A stretch of 64,000 nt of DNA from NCBI RefSeq assembly GCF_003993775.1, contig NZ_RJRZ01000007.1, positions 1-64,000 on the forward strand. The letters run 5' to 3'. Shown piece by piece: positions 32,900-42,486 of the stretch. The translations under genes and the position numbers were made by a program. The notes beneath the pieces were generated by a model. It ran no database searches and was not told the DNA's origin. It worked only from the letters and a program-made list of their open reading frames with translations. This DNA is from Frigidibacter oleivorans. Lineage in GTDB: Bacteria > Pseudomonadota > Alphaproteobacteria > Rhodobacterales > Rhodobacteraceae. The stretch's first letter is position 1. Each line of letters begins with the position of its first letter.

Positions 32900-34129
32900 C
32901 TATTCCGGGATCATGTCCTCGTAGCGCGCGTCGGTCAGCGTGTTCAGGAAGGCCACGATGGCATCCACCCGCCGGTCGTCCAGCGCCGGCCCGTGTTCCA
33001 GATCCTCCAGCGACAGGTTGCGATCCACCTCGGGCGCGGCCCAAGGGCTGCCGGTCTCGGGGTTGATCAGCCGGTCCGGGTTCTTGCTGTTGTAGTTGTT
33101 GTAGAACAGCACGACCGTCCGCAGGTCCGCGAAGACGCCGTTATGCATATAGGGTCCGGTCACCGCGACATTGCGCAGGCCCGGCACCTTGAACCGGCCC
33201 TCCAGCGCCGCGGGGTCGCCCTCCGCCGCCGGGTTCTGCGCGAGGCCCAGATCCGGCAGCGTCACCCCGTTCGCCGCCCGCGCCGCCGCGTTGGCGGGCA
33301 CGCCGATATTGTGGAACTCGTAATTGCTGAAGGTCTCGTCCGCCGCCACCGGGCTTTGCCGCAGCTGATGGCAGCGGTTGCAGTTGGTGAACTGGTCCGA
33401 GAAGAACAGCACCCGGCCCAGCTCCTCGTTGCGCGTCATCTGGTACTCGCCGCGCAGCCAGCGGTCGTATTTGCTGTCGAAGGGCGCAAAGTCCGCCGTG
33501 CCCTCATAGGCCGCGATGGCATTGCCGAGCGCGACATAGGCCGCCGCCGGATCGTCGAGGATGCCGGCGCCATAGAGCGCGCGGAACGCGGCCGCGTAAT
33601 CGGCATCCTCCGCCAGCCGGGCCACCACCGCCGCGCTGTCCGGCATCGCCATTTCCAGCGGGTTCAGCGGCGGCCCCCCGGCCTGTTCGGCAAGGTCGGC
33701 CGCCCGCCCGTCCCAGAACTGTCCGCCGGCGAAGGTGCCGTCCTCGGCCCGGTGGAACGGCGGCGAGAACCGGGCATAGGCGATCCCCGGCGCGTTGCGG
33801 TCGCCGAGAGAGGCGCCGTCATCGCCCAGGCTGAGGGCATGGCCGGCCACCGTCTCGCGCGGGTCGGCATAGCCCGCGCCCGGATCGTGGCAGGTGGCGC
33901 AGGACTGGGTGCGGTTCAGCGACAGGATCGGATCGAAGAACAGCGCCCGCCCCAGATCCTCGGCCGTGGGATAGGCCAGCGCCGGCCCGGTCCGCGCCCC
34001 GTCCGCGCCGCCGGCGGGCAGTGCCACCGCCAGACAGCCTGCCAGCACCAGGCCGCCCATACCGGCCGCAACGGGATCGGGCAGGACGAAACCGGGCAGG
34101 ACAAGATCGGACAGGCGCAGACGGCGCAT
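32900..34129 (-). CDS. Di-haem cytochrome c peroxidase family protein
   Basis: A 409-residue periplasmic protein with an N-terminal hydrophobic signal (about 18-40) and two haem c sites: CATCH (77-81) and CNRCH (250-254). The surrounding pattern (DLGRALFFDPILSLN, PLNPLEMAM, VPGLRNVAVTGPYMHNG) fits the CcpA/MauG superfamily. Members reduce hydrogen peroxide using cytochrome c or catalyse related oxidations; which applies here is not decidable. CCGGAG precedes the ATG. It is downstream of the PhoR-like gene on the same strand with a 111-base gap. Confidence 0.9.
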   Translation of the reverse strand: MRRLRLSDLVLPGFVLPDPVAAGMGGLVLAGCLAVALPAGGADGARTGPALAYPTAEDLGRALFFDPILSLNRTQSCATCHDPGAGYADPRETVAGHALSLGDDGASLGDRNAPGIAYARFSPPFHRAEDGTFAGGQFWDGRAADLAEQAGGPPLNPLEMAMPDSAAVVARLAEDADYAAAFRALYGAGILDDPAAAYVALGNAIAAYEGTADFAPFDSKYDRWLRGEYQMTRNEELGRVLFFSDQFTNCNRCHQLRQSPVAADETFSNYEFHNIGVPANAAARAANGVTLPDLGLAQNPAAEGDPAALEGRFKVPGLRNVAVTGPYMHNGVFADLRTVVLFYNNYNSKNPDRLINPETGSPWAAPEVDRNLSLEDLEHGPALDDRRVDAIVAFLNTLTDARYEDMIPE

Positions 34130-34240
34130 GGGACACTCCGGAACCGGGCATGGCCGGTTTCCCCGGCCGGGTCGCCCTGCCCCGTTTGTTGAGCAATCCG
34201 GTCAGGGTTGCAAGCGGCAGACCGCCGCAGCCCCGCCGCT

Positions 34241-35278
34241 TCAGTTCTCGGGCAGCAGCACGGTGAACTTGCTGCCCTTGCCCTTTTCGCTTTCGATCTT
34301 CAGCCGGCCGCGATGGCGGTTGACGATATGCTTGACGATGGCGAGGCCGAGCCCGGTGCCGCCCTTTTCGCGGCTGCGATGCGCGTCGACCCGGTAGAAG
34401 CGTTCGGTCAGCCGCGGCAGGTGCACCGCCTCGATCCCCTCGCCGCGGTCGATCACCTCGAACCGCACCGCAGGGCCGCGCAGGCCGATCTCGCGCGGCT
34501 CGCGGGCGATGGCGACGGTGACATGCCGGCCGCCGCCGCCGTATTTCACCGCATTCTCGATCAGGTTGGAAAAGACCTGCATCATCTGGTCGGGATCGGC
34601 CAGAAGCAGGATCGGCTGGTCCGCTCCGGTCAGCTCGATCTCGACCTTCGCCGCCTCTGCCACCGGCTTCAGCGCCGCGATGGCGCCGCGGACCACGGCG
34701 CTCATGTCGATGCGCTCGCCCGGGCGCATCCGTTCCTCGGCCTCGACCCGGCTCAGCGACAGCAGGTCGCGCACCAGCCGGTTCATCCGGCCGGCCTCGC
34801 GTTCCATGATCGTCAGGAACCGCTCGCGTGCCGCCGCATCGTCGCGGGCGGCGCCCTTCAGCGTCTCGATGAACCCCAGCAGCGCGGTCAGCGGCGTGCG
34901 CAGCTCGTGGCTGACATTGGCCACGAAATCGCGGCGCATCTCCTCGGCCTTTTCCAGATCGGTCACATCCTCGAAGGCCAGCAGCGCGCCATGCGCCTGC
35001 TCGGACTGCACCGGCGAGGCGGTGACGCGATAGATCGTGTCCTGCGTCCCGGTGACGAGGAAGCGGGCGCGATTCACCTGGCCGTCGCGCAGCGTCGCCT
35101 CCATCGCGTCCAGCAGCGCCGGCTGGCGGATCACGGTCAGTACTGCCCTGCCCTCGATCCCCTCGCCGAACAGCCGTTGCGCCGCGGCATTGGTCGAGCG
35201 GATCCGCTCGTCCGGCCCCACGATCATCAGCGGCAGCGGCACCCCGGCCAGAAGCGATGACACCAGATCCGAATTCAC
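34241..35278 (-). CDS. PhoR-like sensor histidine kinase
   Basis: A 345-residue kinase without membrane helices. It has an N-terminal PAS domain (about 10-110), then HisKA with NVSHELRTPL (H124), and an HATPase_c domain with NLIENAVKYG, DRGEGI and GGTGLGLAIVKHI. The overall layout resembles the cytoplasmic part of PhoR, the phosphate-starvation sensor of Alphaproteobacteria. The GTG at 35278 follows GGGAGG; a TTG at 35308 is possible. The usual neighbours pstSCAB, phoU and phoB are not adjacent on either side, so the phosphate assignment is tentative. Confidence 0.8.
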   Translation of the reverse strand: MNSDLVSSLLAGVPLPLMIVGPDERIRSTNAAAQRLFGEGIEGRAVLTVIRQPALLDAMEATLRDGQVNRARFLVTGTQDTIYRVTASPVQSEQAHGALLAFEDVTDLEKAEEMRRDFVANVSHELRTPLTALLGFIETLKGAARDDAAARERFLTIMEREAGRMNRLVRDLLSLSRVEAEERMRPGERIDMSAVVRGAIAALKPVAEAAKVEIELTGADQPILLLADPDQMMQVFSNLIENAVKYGGGGRHVTVAIAREPREIGLRGPAVRFEVIDRGEGIEAVHLPRLTERFYRVDAHRSREKGGTGLGLAIVKHIVNRHRGRLKIESEKGKGSKFTVLLPEN

Positions 35279-35371
35279 GCCGCGCCCTCCCGCATCCGAC
35301 AGGCGCAAGGCCGTCGCGGCGCGACCATGGGCGATGGTCGGGCGAAAGGCAATCGCGCCCGGCCGGCCTCG

Positions 35372-35893
35372 TCAGTCGATACGCGCGAGCCCGGCGCGGA
35401 AGCGGGCGGCATTGGCCCGGTAATGCGCGGCCGAGGCCATCAGCCGGGCCTGCGCCGCCTCGTCCAGCTGCCGCACCACCTTGCCCGGCGCGCCCATCAC
35501 CAGGCTGAAATCCGGGATCTCCTTGCCCTCGGTCACCAATGCGCCCGCTCCGATCAGGCAGCCGCGGCCGATCCGCGCGCCGTTCAGAATCGTGGCGCCC
35601 ATGCCCACCAGCGTGCCCGCGCCGATGGTGCAGCCGTGCAGCATCGCCTTGTGGCCGATGGTGCAGTCGGGTCCCACGGTCAGGGGAAAGCCGATGTCGG
35701 AATGGCAGACGACATGTTCCTGCAGATTGGTGCCCTGCCCGATCCGCATCTCTTCGTTGTCGCCGCGCAGGGTGCAGCCGAACCAGATGCTGGCACCGGG
35801 TTCCAGCACCACCCGGCCGATGACATTGGCATCCGGCGCCACCCAGGCGTCGGCGGCGATGTCGGGCACGATCCCTTCCAGCGCATAAATCAT
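35372..35893 (-). CDS. Gamma-class carbonic anhydrase family protein
   Basis: A 173-residue left-handed beta-helix protein built from hexapeptide repeats (IGRVVL, IGAGTL, IGRGCL). The three zinc histidines H64 (HVVCHS), H81 and H86 (IGHKAMLHG) are present. The family includes gamma carbonic anhydrases and CaiE/PaaY-like proteins; catalytic activity is often weak or untested. The ATG overlaps the gmk stop (ATGA), so it is co-translated with gmk. Confidence 0.88.
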   Translation of the reverse strand: MIYALEGIVPDIAADAWVAPDANVIGRVVLEPGASIWFGCTLRGDNEEMRIGQGTNLQEHVVCHSDIGFPLTVGPDCTIGHKAMLHGCTIGAGTLVGMGATILNGARIGRGCLIGAGALVTEGKEIPDFSLVMGAPGKVVRQLDEAAQARLMASAAHYRANAARFRAGLARID

Positions 35894-36597
35894 GTCAGGC
35901 CCTCGAACTCCCTGTTCAGGCCGCGCACGAACTCGCCGAGCCAGGGCTGCCGGTCGCGTCGCGCCCGTTCGGCCCTCAGGATCGTGCGCAGCTCCTCCTC
36001 CGCGGCATCGGCGTCGCGATTGACGACGACATAGTCATATTCGGCCCAATGGCTGATCTCGTCACGGCTTTTCGCCATGCGCGCGGCGATAACCGCCTCG
36101 CTGTCCTGGCCCCTGCCCCGCAGCCGGGTTTCCAGTTCCGCGATCGAGGGCGGCAGGATGAAGACCGACACCACATCGCGGCCGAGCGCGGAGGAGCGGA
36201 TCTGCTGCCCGCCCTGCCAGTCGACGTCGAACAGCGTGTCGCGCCCGGCGGCCATCGCCTGTTCCACCGGCGCGCGCGGCGAGCCGTAGAGATTGCCGAA
36301 AACCTCGGCATGTTCCAGCATCTCGCCCGCCGCCACCATCGCCTCGAATTCGGGGCGGCTGCGGAAATGGTAGTGCCGGCCGTCCACCTCGCCCGGCCGC
36401 GGCGGCCGGGTAGTGGCCGAGACCGAGAAGGCCAGCGTCGGGTCCCAGGTCATCAGCCGCCGCGACAGCGTCGACTTGCCCGCACCCGAGGGCGAGGACA
36501 GGATCAGCAGCAGCCCCTTGCGCTGCGGGCCGCCCGGAACGGGCTGCGATGCAACGGCGGTCGGGGCGGGATCGGCATCGCTGGGGGCCATGGTCAT
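35890..36597 (-). CDS. gmk: Guanylate kinase
   Basis: A 235-residue kinase converting GMP to GDP (EC 2.7.4.8). The P-loop PSGAGKS (36-42) is preceded by LLLILSS; the GMP-binding [29 protein letters not shown] and SRDEISHW regions are all present. About 27 extra N-terminal residues, Pro/Ala-rich, precede the core. The ATG at 36597 overlaps the yicC stop; an ATG at 36591 is equally possible. yicC-gmk is a widely conserved pair. Confidence 0.95.
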   Translation of the reverse strand: MTMAPSDADPAPTAVASQPVPGGPQRKGLLLILSSPSGAGKSTLSRRLMTWDPTLAFSVSATTRPPRPGEVDGRHYHFRSRPEFEAMVAAGEMLEHAEVFGNLYGSPRAPVEQAMAAGRDTLFDVDWQGGQQIRSSALGRDVVSVFILPPSIAELETRLRGRGQDSEAVIAARMAKSRDEISHWAEYDYVVVNRDADAAEEELRTILRAERARRDRQPWLGEFVRGLNREFEGLT

Positions 36598-37532
36598 TCC
36601 ACGTTCTGCACCTGCTCGCGCATCTGGTCGATGACATGTTTCAGGTCAAGCCCGATCGCCGTCAGCCCGGCATGGCCCGACTTGGAACAGAGCGTGTTGG
36701 CCTCGCGGATGAATTCCTGCATCAGGAAGTCGAAGCGGCGCCCCACCGGCCCCTCGGCGACCATGAGCGCCCGGGCGGCGGCGACATGCGCGTCCAGCCG
36801 GTCCAGTTCCTCGGTCACGTCGGATTTGACCGCCAGCAGCGCCAGTTCCTGCGCGATGCGGGCGGGGTCAGGCATCTCGGTCCCGGTCAGGGCGGTGATC
36901 CGTGCCAGCGCCGCCGCCAGCGCCTGCGCGGCATCGTCGCGCCGGGCCTGGCCCATGTCGCGCGCGGCGGTGGCCAGGGCCGCGATCCGGTCGATCTGCG
37001 CGCCCACCAGCGCCGCCAGCGCCCGCCCCTCGGCGGCGCGGCTGGCATCGAAGGCGTCGAGCAGCGGGTCGAGATCGGCCAGGATCGCCGCGACCAGCGC
37101 CGTATCCTCGCCCGGTTGCGGATCGGCCTCGCCGCCCGTGTCGGTGACGCCGCGCAGGGACAGGACGGCCGCCGCGCTGATCGGCGCCGGGATCAACCCC
37201 TGCCGCCGCAGCGCCGCCTCGACCTCGGCCAGCGCCGCCAGCGCGGCGGTCAGCCCGGCGGGGTTCAGCCGCGACCCCTCGCCCGCCGCGCCGCGCGTCA
37301 GCCGCAGGTTCAGCGTCACCGAGCCGCGGGCGATGCGCTGGCCCAGCCGGGACCGCAGCGCCGCCTCCAGCCCGTCGATGCCCTCGGGCAGCCGCAGCCG
37401 CAGGTCCAGCCCCTTGCCGTTGACCGACCGCAGGTCCCAGGTCCAGGCCGCGCCGCCCGGCCCGGTGCCGCGCGCGGCGGCAAAGCCCGTCATCGACCGC
37501 AGCCCGGTCGCCTCTGCCGTGGCCTTAACCAT
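36594..37532 (-). CDS. YicC/YloC family endoribonuclease
   Basis: A 312-residue protein with the family N-terminus LRSMTGFA, then [20 protein letters not shown], and the C-terminal [23 protein letters not shown] and [17 protein letters not shown]. YicC proteins are endoribonucleases linked to RNA turnover in stationary phase. The ATG at 37532 has AAAGGA six bases ahead. It is the first gene of the yicC-gmk-carbonic anhydrase run and is divergent from the PAS_5 gene across a 150-base region holding CtrA-like boxes. Confidence 0.93.
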   Translation of the reverse strand: MVKATAEATGLRSMTGFAAARGTGPGGAAWTWDLRSVNGKGLDLRLRLPEGIDGLEAALRSRLGQRIARGSVTLNLRLTRGAAGEGSRLNPAGLTAALAALAEVEAALRRQGLIPAPISAAAVLSLRGVTDTGGEADPQPGEDTALVAAILADLDPLLDAFDASRAAEGRALAALVGAQIDRIAALATAARDMGQARRDDAAQALAAALARITALTGTEMPDPARIAQELALLAVKSDVTEELDRLDAHVAAARALMVAEGPVGRRFDFLMQEFIREANTLCSKSGHAGLTAIGLDLKHVIDQMREQVQNVE

Positions 37533-37574
37533 CCGCGTCCTTTCCTCTCCTCCGGGCGGGCCGGCGCGGCTATG

Positions 37575-37628
37575 TTAACATCCGCGTAACGTTAACAGTC
37601 TCGTAACCATTCGCGGCCCACGGTTAAC
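37575..37628. promoter_or_regulatory. Tandem CtrA-like boxes
   Basis: TTAA-N7-GTAAC occurs at 37575-37590 and again at 37592-37607, spaced 17 bases apart, and a third TTAAC lies at 37624-37628. The CtrA consensus is TTAA-N7-TTAAC; both full sites differ by one base. Three GTTAAC hexamers in 55 bases of a high-GC genome are unlikely by chance. They lie between the divergent yicC and PAS_5 genes, ending 54 bases before the latter's ATG. Confidence 0.5.
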
Positions 37629-37682
37629 AAAGGCAGATCGCGCCTGCAATCGACGGGCGCGCTCGCCGGGAGAGCAAGGAAG

Positions 37683-38318
37683 ATGCGCCGCTGCCGCCAG
37701 ATCGAGGAGATCCGCGCCTATTGGGAAGCCCTGCGCGGCAGCCGCGACATGCCGGGCCGGGCCGAGGTCAATCCCCGCGGGATCGAGGGCGCGCTCGATT
37801 GCGCCTTCCTGGCCGAACGGGTCGCGCCGGGCATCGCGCGCTTCCGGCTGGCCGGCCAGTGTCTGACGGACCTGATGGGCATGGATGTGCGAGGGATGCC
37901 GCTGACCACCTTCTTCACCGCCCCGGCGCGCGCGCCGGCAATGGCCCGGATCGAGGCGGTCTGCGCGGACCCGGGCACGGCGGTGCTGGATCTTGTCGCC
38001 GATACCGGCTTCGGCCGTCCGCCCTTGCAGGCGGCGATGCTGCTGTTGCCCCTGCGCAGCGATCTCGGCGATGTCAGCCGGATCCTCGGCTGTCTCGCTG
38101 CGGAAGGCGGGACGGCGGAAGGCGGCGTCGGCCGCCCGCCCCGCCGTTTTGCCATCGCTGCTGCCCGCTGCGAAACCCTGCCCGGCGGTCGGGCCCCGGC
38201 AACGCAGCCGGCCTGGCCGATGCCGGGGTTGGCCGATCCGCCGGCCGCGTTTCTGCCCGCGACGCCCGAGGCGCGGCGCGCGATGATCCGGCTGGTGAAG
38301 ACCGACGAGGGCGGCTGA
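37683..38318 (+). CDS. PAS_5-type PAS domain protein
   Basis: A 211-residue protein with an alphaproteobacterial PAS_5 domain over about residues 8-135: IRAYWEALRGSRDMPGRAEVNP, FLAERVAPGIARFRLAGQ, then GMDVRGMPL. The C-terminal 70 residues are Pro/Ala-rich and probably flexible. There is no output domain, so it likely works through a partner. The ATG at 37683 follows an AAGGA-type site. The upstream tandem CtrA-like boxes suggest cell-cycle or motility control, which is an inference. Confidence 0.8.
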   Translation: MRRCRQIEEIRAYWEALRGSRDMPGRAEVNPRGIEGALDCAFLAERVAPGIARFRLAGQCLTDLMGMDVRGMPLTTFFTAPARAPAMARIEAVCADPGTAVLDLVADTGFGRPPLQAAMLLLPLRSDLGDVSRILGCLAAEGGTAEGGVGRPPRRFAIAAARCETLPGGRAPATQPAWPMPGLADPPAAFLPATPEARRAMIRLVKTDEGG

Positions 38319-38337
38319 GGCGCCGCCCCCGGGGCAA

Positions 38338-39711
38338 TCAGAACCCGGCGGCCCGCCGATTCGCGCTGCGGCGCGCGTTCAGCTCCTCGGCCACGAGGAA
38401 GGCCAGTTCCAGCGACTGGCTGGCGTTCAGCCGCGGATCGCAGGCGGTGTGATAGCGGTCCGACAGATCCTCGTCGGTGACGGCCCGCACCCCGCCGGTG
38501 CATTCGGTCACGTCGCGGCCCGTCATCTCGAAATGCACGCCGCCGGGGATCGTGCCCTCGGCCTTGTGGATCGCGAAGAACTCGCGCACCTCGCGCAGCA
38601 CGCTTTCGAAGGGCCGGGTCTTGTAGCCCGAGGCCGACTTGATCGTGTTGCCGTGCATCGGGTCGCAGGACCAGACGACCTGCGCGCCTTCTTCCTGCAC
38701 GGCGCGGATCAGCCGCGGCAGGTGATCGCCCACCTTGCCCGCGCCGAAGCGCGCGATCAGCGTCAGGCGGCCCGGCTCGTTGCCCGGGTTCAGCCGCGCC
38801 ATCAGCACCTTCAGATCCTCGGCCGTGGTCGAGGGCCCGCATTTCAGCCCGATCGGGTTCTGCACGCCGCGGCAGAATTCCACATGCGCGCCATCGGGTT
38901 GCCGGGTGCGGTCGCCGATCCAGATCATGTGGCCCGATCCCGCCACCGGCAGGCCGGTGGTCGAATCGATCCGCGCCAGCGCCTCTTCGTATTCCAGCAG
39001 CAGCGCCTCGTGGCTGGTGTAGAAATCGACGGCGCCCAGTTCATGCGCGGTTTCCGAGGTCACCCCCGCCGCGGTCATGAAGTCCATCGCGTCCTGGATC
39101 CGCGTCGCCACGTCCTTGTAGCGGGCCGAGGCGGGTTCTTCGGTGAAGCCCGCGATCCAGCTTTGGACCCGGTGAATGTCGGCATAGCCGCCGGTCGAGA
39201 AGGCGCGCAGCAGGTTCAGGCTGGCCGCGGCCTGGGTATAGGCCTGCAGCATCCGCGCCGGGTCCGGCACCCGCGCCGCCTCGGTGAAGTCGAAGCCGTT
39301 GATGATGTCGCCGCGATAGCTGGGCAGTTCCACCCCGTCCATCACCTCGGTCGGGGCCGAGCGCGGCTTGGCGAACTGACCGGCGACGCGGCCGACCTTG
39401 ATCACCGGCAGCTTCGCGCCCCAGGTCAGCACCACCGCCATCTGCAGCATCACCTTGAAGGTGTCGCGGATGTTGTCGGCCGAGAATTCGGCGAAGCTTT
39501 CGGCGCAGTCCCCGCCCTGCAACAGGAAGGCCCGTCCGGCCGCGACCTCGGCCAGCTGCGTGCGCAGCTTGCGCGCCTCGCCCGCAAAGACCAGCGGCGG
39601 ATATTTCGCAAGCTGCGCCTCGACGGCATGCAGCGCGGCCTGATCCGGATAGTCAGGCATCTGCACCCGCGGTTTGGCGCGCCAGTCGGCCTTGCTCCAG
39701 CCCTTGGTCAT
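38338..39711 (-). CDS. Class II 3-deoxy-7-phosphoheptulonate synthase
   Basis: A 457-residue plant-type DAHP synthase (EC 2.5.1.54), joining phosphoenolpyruvate and erythrose-4-phosphate in the first step of the shikimate pathway. It has W-S-K-x-x-W-R at the N-terminus, [11 protein letters not shown] (metal ligand C69), [36 protein letters not shown] and the metal-binding [16 protein letters not shown] precedes the ATG at 39711, and a TTATAA element at 39743-39748 may be part of its promoter. The C-terminus is usual in length. It is convergent with the PAS_5 gene. Confidence 0.95.
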   Translation of the reverse strand: MTKGWSKADWRAKPRVQMPDYPDQAALHAVEAQLAKYPPLVFAGEARKLRTQLAEVAAGRAFLLQGGDCAESFAEFSADNIRDTFKVMLQMAVVLTWGAKLPVIKVGRVAGQFAKPRSAPTEVMDGVELPSYRGDIINGFDFTEAARVPDPARMLQAYTQAAASLNLLRAFSTGGYADIHRVQSWIAGFTEEPASARYKDVATRIQDAMDFMTAAGVTSETAHELGAVDFYTSHEALLLEYEEALARIDSTTGLPVAGSGHMIWIGDRTRQPDGAHVEFCRGVQNPIGLKCGPSTTAEDLKVLMARLNPGNEPGRLTLIARFGAGKVGDHLPRLIRAVQEEGAQVVWSCDPMHGNTIKSASGYKTRPFESVLREVREFFAIHKAEGTIPGGVHFEMTGRDVTECTGGVRAVTDEDLSDRYHTACDPRLNASQSLELAFLVAEELNARRSANRRAAGF

Positions 39712-39802
39712 GTCGGCTCTCCCGTCAGCGGTAACGGCGGGCTTATAACGCCGGTCCCCTGCCCTGCCTAGCCCCGCAACGCGCCGCGCCGCAGCGCGCC
39801 GG

Positions 39803-40960
39803 TCAGGTCGCCCGCGCGGCAGGGGGCGCGGGCTCTCTCGCCGGCCGGCGGCGTGCGGCACCGTTCAGCAGGAACTGAAGCCAGGGCCGGGCCGCGACCG
39901 CCTGTGCCAGCGCCCAGGACAGAAGGAAGGTGCCGGCGATGATGACGAGGTACTCGGCGGCCGGCGGCAGGGCCAGCCACAGGAACAGGCTGCCGAGGAT
40001 CACCACCAGCGGCTGGTGCACGAGGTAGATGGTGAAGGAGGCATCGACCAGCCGCCGCACCGTCCGGTTCTCGTTGTCCGACACCCGCCGCAGCAGGCCC
40101 AGCACCACCGCCGAGACGAGGATCGCCGCCGCCGGCTGGAACAGCCAGGCGAGCCGCCCCTCCTGCGTCGCCGCGGCATGCAGCGACAGGCCGAGGGCGG
40201 CCGCCGCGAGCAGCAGGACCGGCGGCGACAGCGTGGCGAAACCCTCAAGCGCGGCGCGGTCGAGCCAGAACCAGACGCCGAGCGCGAAGAACGGCAGATA
40301 CAGCACGATCGCCTCGACATAGACGAAGCCCATCGCCGTCTTCACCGGCAGGCCGAACCGGTCGCGCAGCAGCATCCAGTCCTGCGACCACAGCGTGACC
40401 GCCACGACCAGCACCGCCAGCGCCACAAGACGCGGCAGCCGGGGCAGCCCGCGCGCTGGCGGCAGCCGCCAGCCCGTCGCCTGCAGCGCCATCGTGGCCG
40501 TGGCAAAGCCGAGGCTCAGCCAGAACAGCGTGAGCAGAAACCACAGATGGCCCCAGTTCCACCAGGGCTGGCGCAGCTGATACAGGAATTCGCCCGGCCG
40601 GGTCCCGGGCGGCGCGCCGGGCTGCAGGAAAGCCTCGGCCGCGATCTGGAAGGGGATGATCAGAATCATGGCCGCGACGAAGGGCAGCAACAGCCGTTGC
40701 ATGCGCTGCCGCATCCAGGCCTCCGGCGTCCGCCGGCCGATCATCATCGCGGAAAAGAACCCGGCGATGATGAAGAACAGCTGCATCCGGAAGTTGCTGG
40801 AGGCCTGCGACAGCAGGCCGAGGGCCATGCTGTCCTGCGGCGAATCTGCCCGCCAGCTCATGCCCGGATGGTAGATCAGCCCGGCGTGGTAGGGGATGCC
40901 CAGCACCATGCACAGCGCGCGGGCGGAATCGAGGAAATGAAAGCGTTCTGAAGACGACAC
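39803..40960 (-). CDS. Acyltransferase 3 family protein (OpgC-like)
   Basis: A 385-residue membrane protein with about ten helices. It starts with [21 protein letters not shown], whose final histidine is the family's catalytic residue. [12 protein letters not shown] and a late [12 protein letters not shown] segment are typical of acyltransferase 3 proteins. OpgC-like members add succinyl groups to periplasmic glucans; other members acetylate surface polysaccharides. The GTG at 40960 was chosen because it directly precedes the domain; sequence before it is not membrane-like. It is divergent from the GlxA-type regulator. Confidence 0.87.
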   Translation of the reverse strand: MSSSERFHFLDSARALCMVLGIPYHAGLIYHPGMSWRADSPQDSMALGLLSQASSNFRMQLFFIIAGFFSAMMIGRRTPEAWMRQRMQRLLLPFVAAMILIIPFQIAAEAFLQPGAPPGTRPGEFLYQLRQPWWNWGHLWFLLTLFWLSLGFATATMALQATGWRLPPARGLPRLPRLVALAVLVVAVTLWSQDWMLLRDRFGLPVKTAMGFVYVEAIVLYLPFFALGVWFWLDRAALEGFATLSPPVLLLAAAALGLSLHAAATQEGRLAWLFQPAAAILVSAVVLGLLRRVSDNENRTVRRLVDASFTIYLVHQPLVVILGSLFLWLALPPAAEYLVIIAGTFLLSWALAQAVAARPWLQFLLNGAARRRPAREPAPPAARAT

Positions 40961-41223
40961 GACCGATCCAATAAATCGAAGAATGACGACGGCAAATGCA
41001 CGGTCGGCACCGAAAGTTCCCCGCCCTGCCGCGCTGCGGCATCCGGGGGGCGAAGCCTGCCTGTTCCTGCGGCAGAACCCGCCGAAGGGCGCCCGCCGGC
41101 CGGGCATCGGCAGCATGGGCGTGCCGGGCGCCGGGGCGGTTCACGCGAAGGGCATGAGCGGCCCCTTGCGGGCGGGTGAAATATGCTGCTTCTGTGCATG
41201 TAACGACATCTTCAGGTCGCAAA

Positions 41224-42351
41224 ATGCGCGAGCCCCGGTCCGCCGACATGACAAGCCACCCCAAGCTGCGCAGTGCCGATCCCCTGCGCACCGCGCCCAT
41301 CTTCTCGCCGCCGCCGCCGCGCGCCGTGATCCCCGGCGGCGGATCGGATCCCCGCGCCCCCGCCGAGGGGCAGAAGCCGCGCCGCTTCGTCTTCCTGCTG
41401 CTCGACCGGTTCACGATGCTGGCCTTCGCCGGCGCGATCGAGCCCTTGCGGCTGGCCAACCAGGTGGCGGGCAAACCGCTCTATTCCTGGCGGCTGGCGG
41501 GCGAAGGCGGGACCGAGGCCATCTGTTCCAACGGCGTGGCCTTCCGTCTGGACATGGGGCTCGAGGAGATCGAGCGCGAGGACACCGTCTTCGTCTGCGG
41601 CGGGCTCGACGTGGCAGAGGCGACGACCCGGGGCGTGCTGAACTGGCTGCGGCGCGAGGCGCGGCGCGGCGCGACCATCGGCGGGCTCTGCACCGGATCC
41701 TGGTCGGTGGCCAAGGCCGGCCTGCTCGACGGCAAGCGCGCGACGATCCACTGGGAAAACCAGGACAGCTTCCTCGAGGAATTCGAGCAGGTGAAGCTGA
41801 CGAAATCCGTCTTCGTCATCGACGGCAACCGCATCACCACCGCCGGCGGCACCGCGACCATCGACCTGATGCTGAAGCTGATCGCCGCCGATCATGGCGA
41901 GGATCTGGCCAATACCGTGGCCGACCAGCTGATCTACAACACCATCCGCACCGACCAGGACGCGCAGCGCCTGTCGATCCCGACCCGCATCGGCGTGCGG
42001 CATCCGAAGCTGAGCCAGGTCATCCAGATGATGGAGGCCAATATCGAGGAGCCGATCAGCCCCGCCGACCTTGCCGAGGATGTGGGGATGAGCACGCGGC
42101 AGCTGGAACGGCTGTTCCGGCGTTATCTGAACCGCAGCCCCAAGCGCTATTACATGGAATTGCGGCTGCAGAAGGCGCGCAACCTGCTGATGCAGACCGA
42201 CATGAGCGTGATCAACGTGGCGCTGGCCTGCGGCTTTGCCAGCCCGTCGCATTTCTCGAAATGCTACCGCGCGCATTATTCCACCACGCCCTACCGCGAA
42301 CGCGGCAGCCATGGCAGCCATCCTGCCGCGGTGCAGCGCCTGTCGATCTGA
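41224..42351 (+). CDS. GlxA-family transcriptional regulator (DJ-1/PfpI + AraC)
   Basis: A 375-residue regulator. An N-terminal DJ-1/PfpI amidotransferase-like domain begins FVFLLLDRFTMLAFAGAIEPLR and has GGLCTGSW at the nucleophile elbow. A C-terminal AraC-type double helix-turn-helix follows (DLAEDVGMSTRQLERLFRRYL, VALACGFASPSHFSKCYRAHY). Relatives control choline, glycine betaine, carnitine or arginine use. It lies 135 bases upstream of livK on the same strand and may control the transporter. ATG 41224 has a weak AGG site; GTG 41176 and ATG 41248 are alternatives. Confidence 0.88.
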   Translation: MREPRSADMTSHPKLRSADPLRTAPIFSPPPPRAVIPGGGSDPRAPAEGQKPRRFVFLLLDRFTMLAFAGAIEPLRLANQVAGKPLYSWRLAGEGGTEAICSNGVAFRLDMGLEEIEREDTVFVCGGLDVAEATTRGVLNWLRREARRGATIGGLCTGSWSVAKAGLLDGKRATIHWENQDSFLEEFEQVKLTKSVFVIDGNRITTAGGTATIDLMLKLIAADHGEDLANTVADQLIYNTIRTDQDAQRLSIPTRIGVRHPKLSQVIQMMEANIEEPISPADLAEDVGMSTRQLERLFRRYLNRSPKRYYMELRLQKARNLLMQTDMSVINVALACGFASPSHFSKCYRAHYSTTPYRERGSHGSHPAAVQRLSI

Positions 42352-42486
42352 ACCGGGCCGCTCCGGGACCTGACCCCAGGGCAGGTGACGCGGACAGGCC
42401 CGATTCCGCCGCACATGCGCTTCACAAGCGGAGGACCGCGCACTAGCATCCGCCGCAGGACAATGATCCAACAAGGGAGTTCACCA

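Noticed and set aside
34142-34159. AACCGG-N6-CCGGTT inverted repeat upstream of the peroxidase gene as an operator
   Set aside because: Short, GC-rich and common in such DNA; nothing links it to a known regulator.
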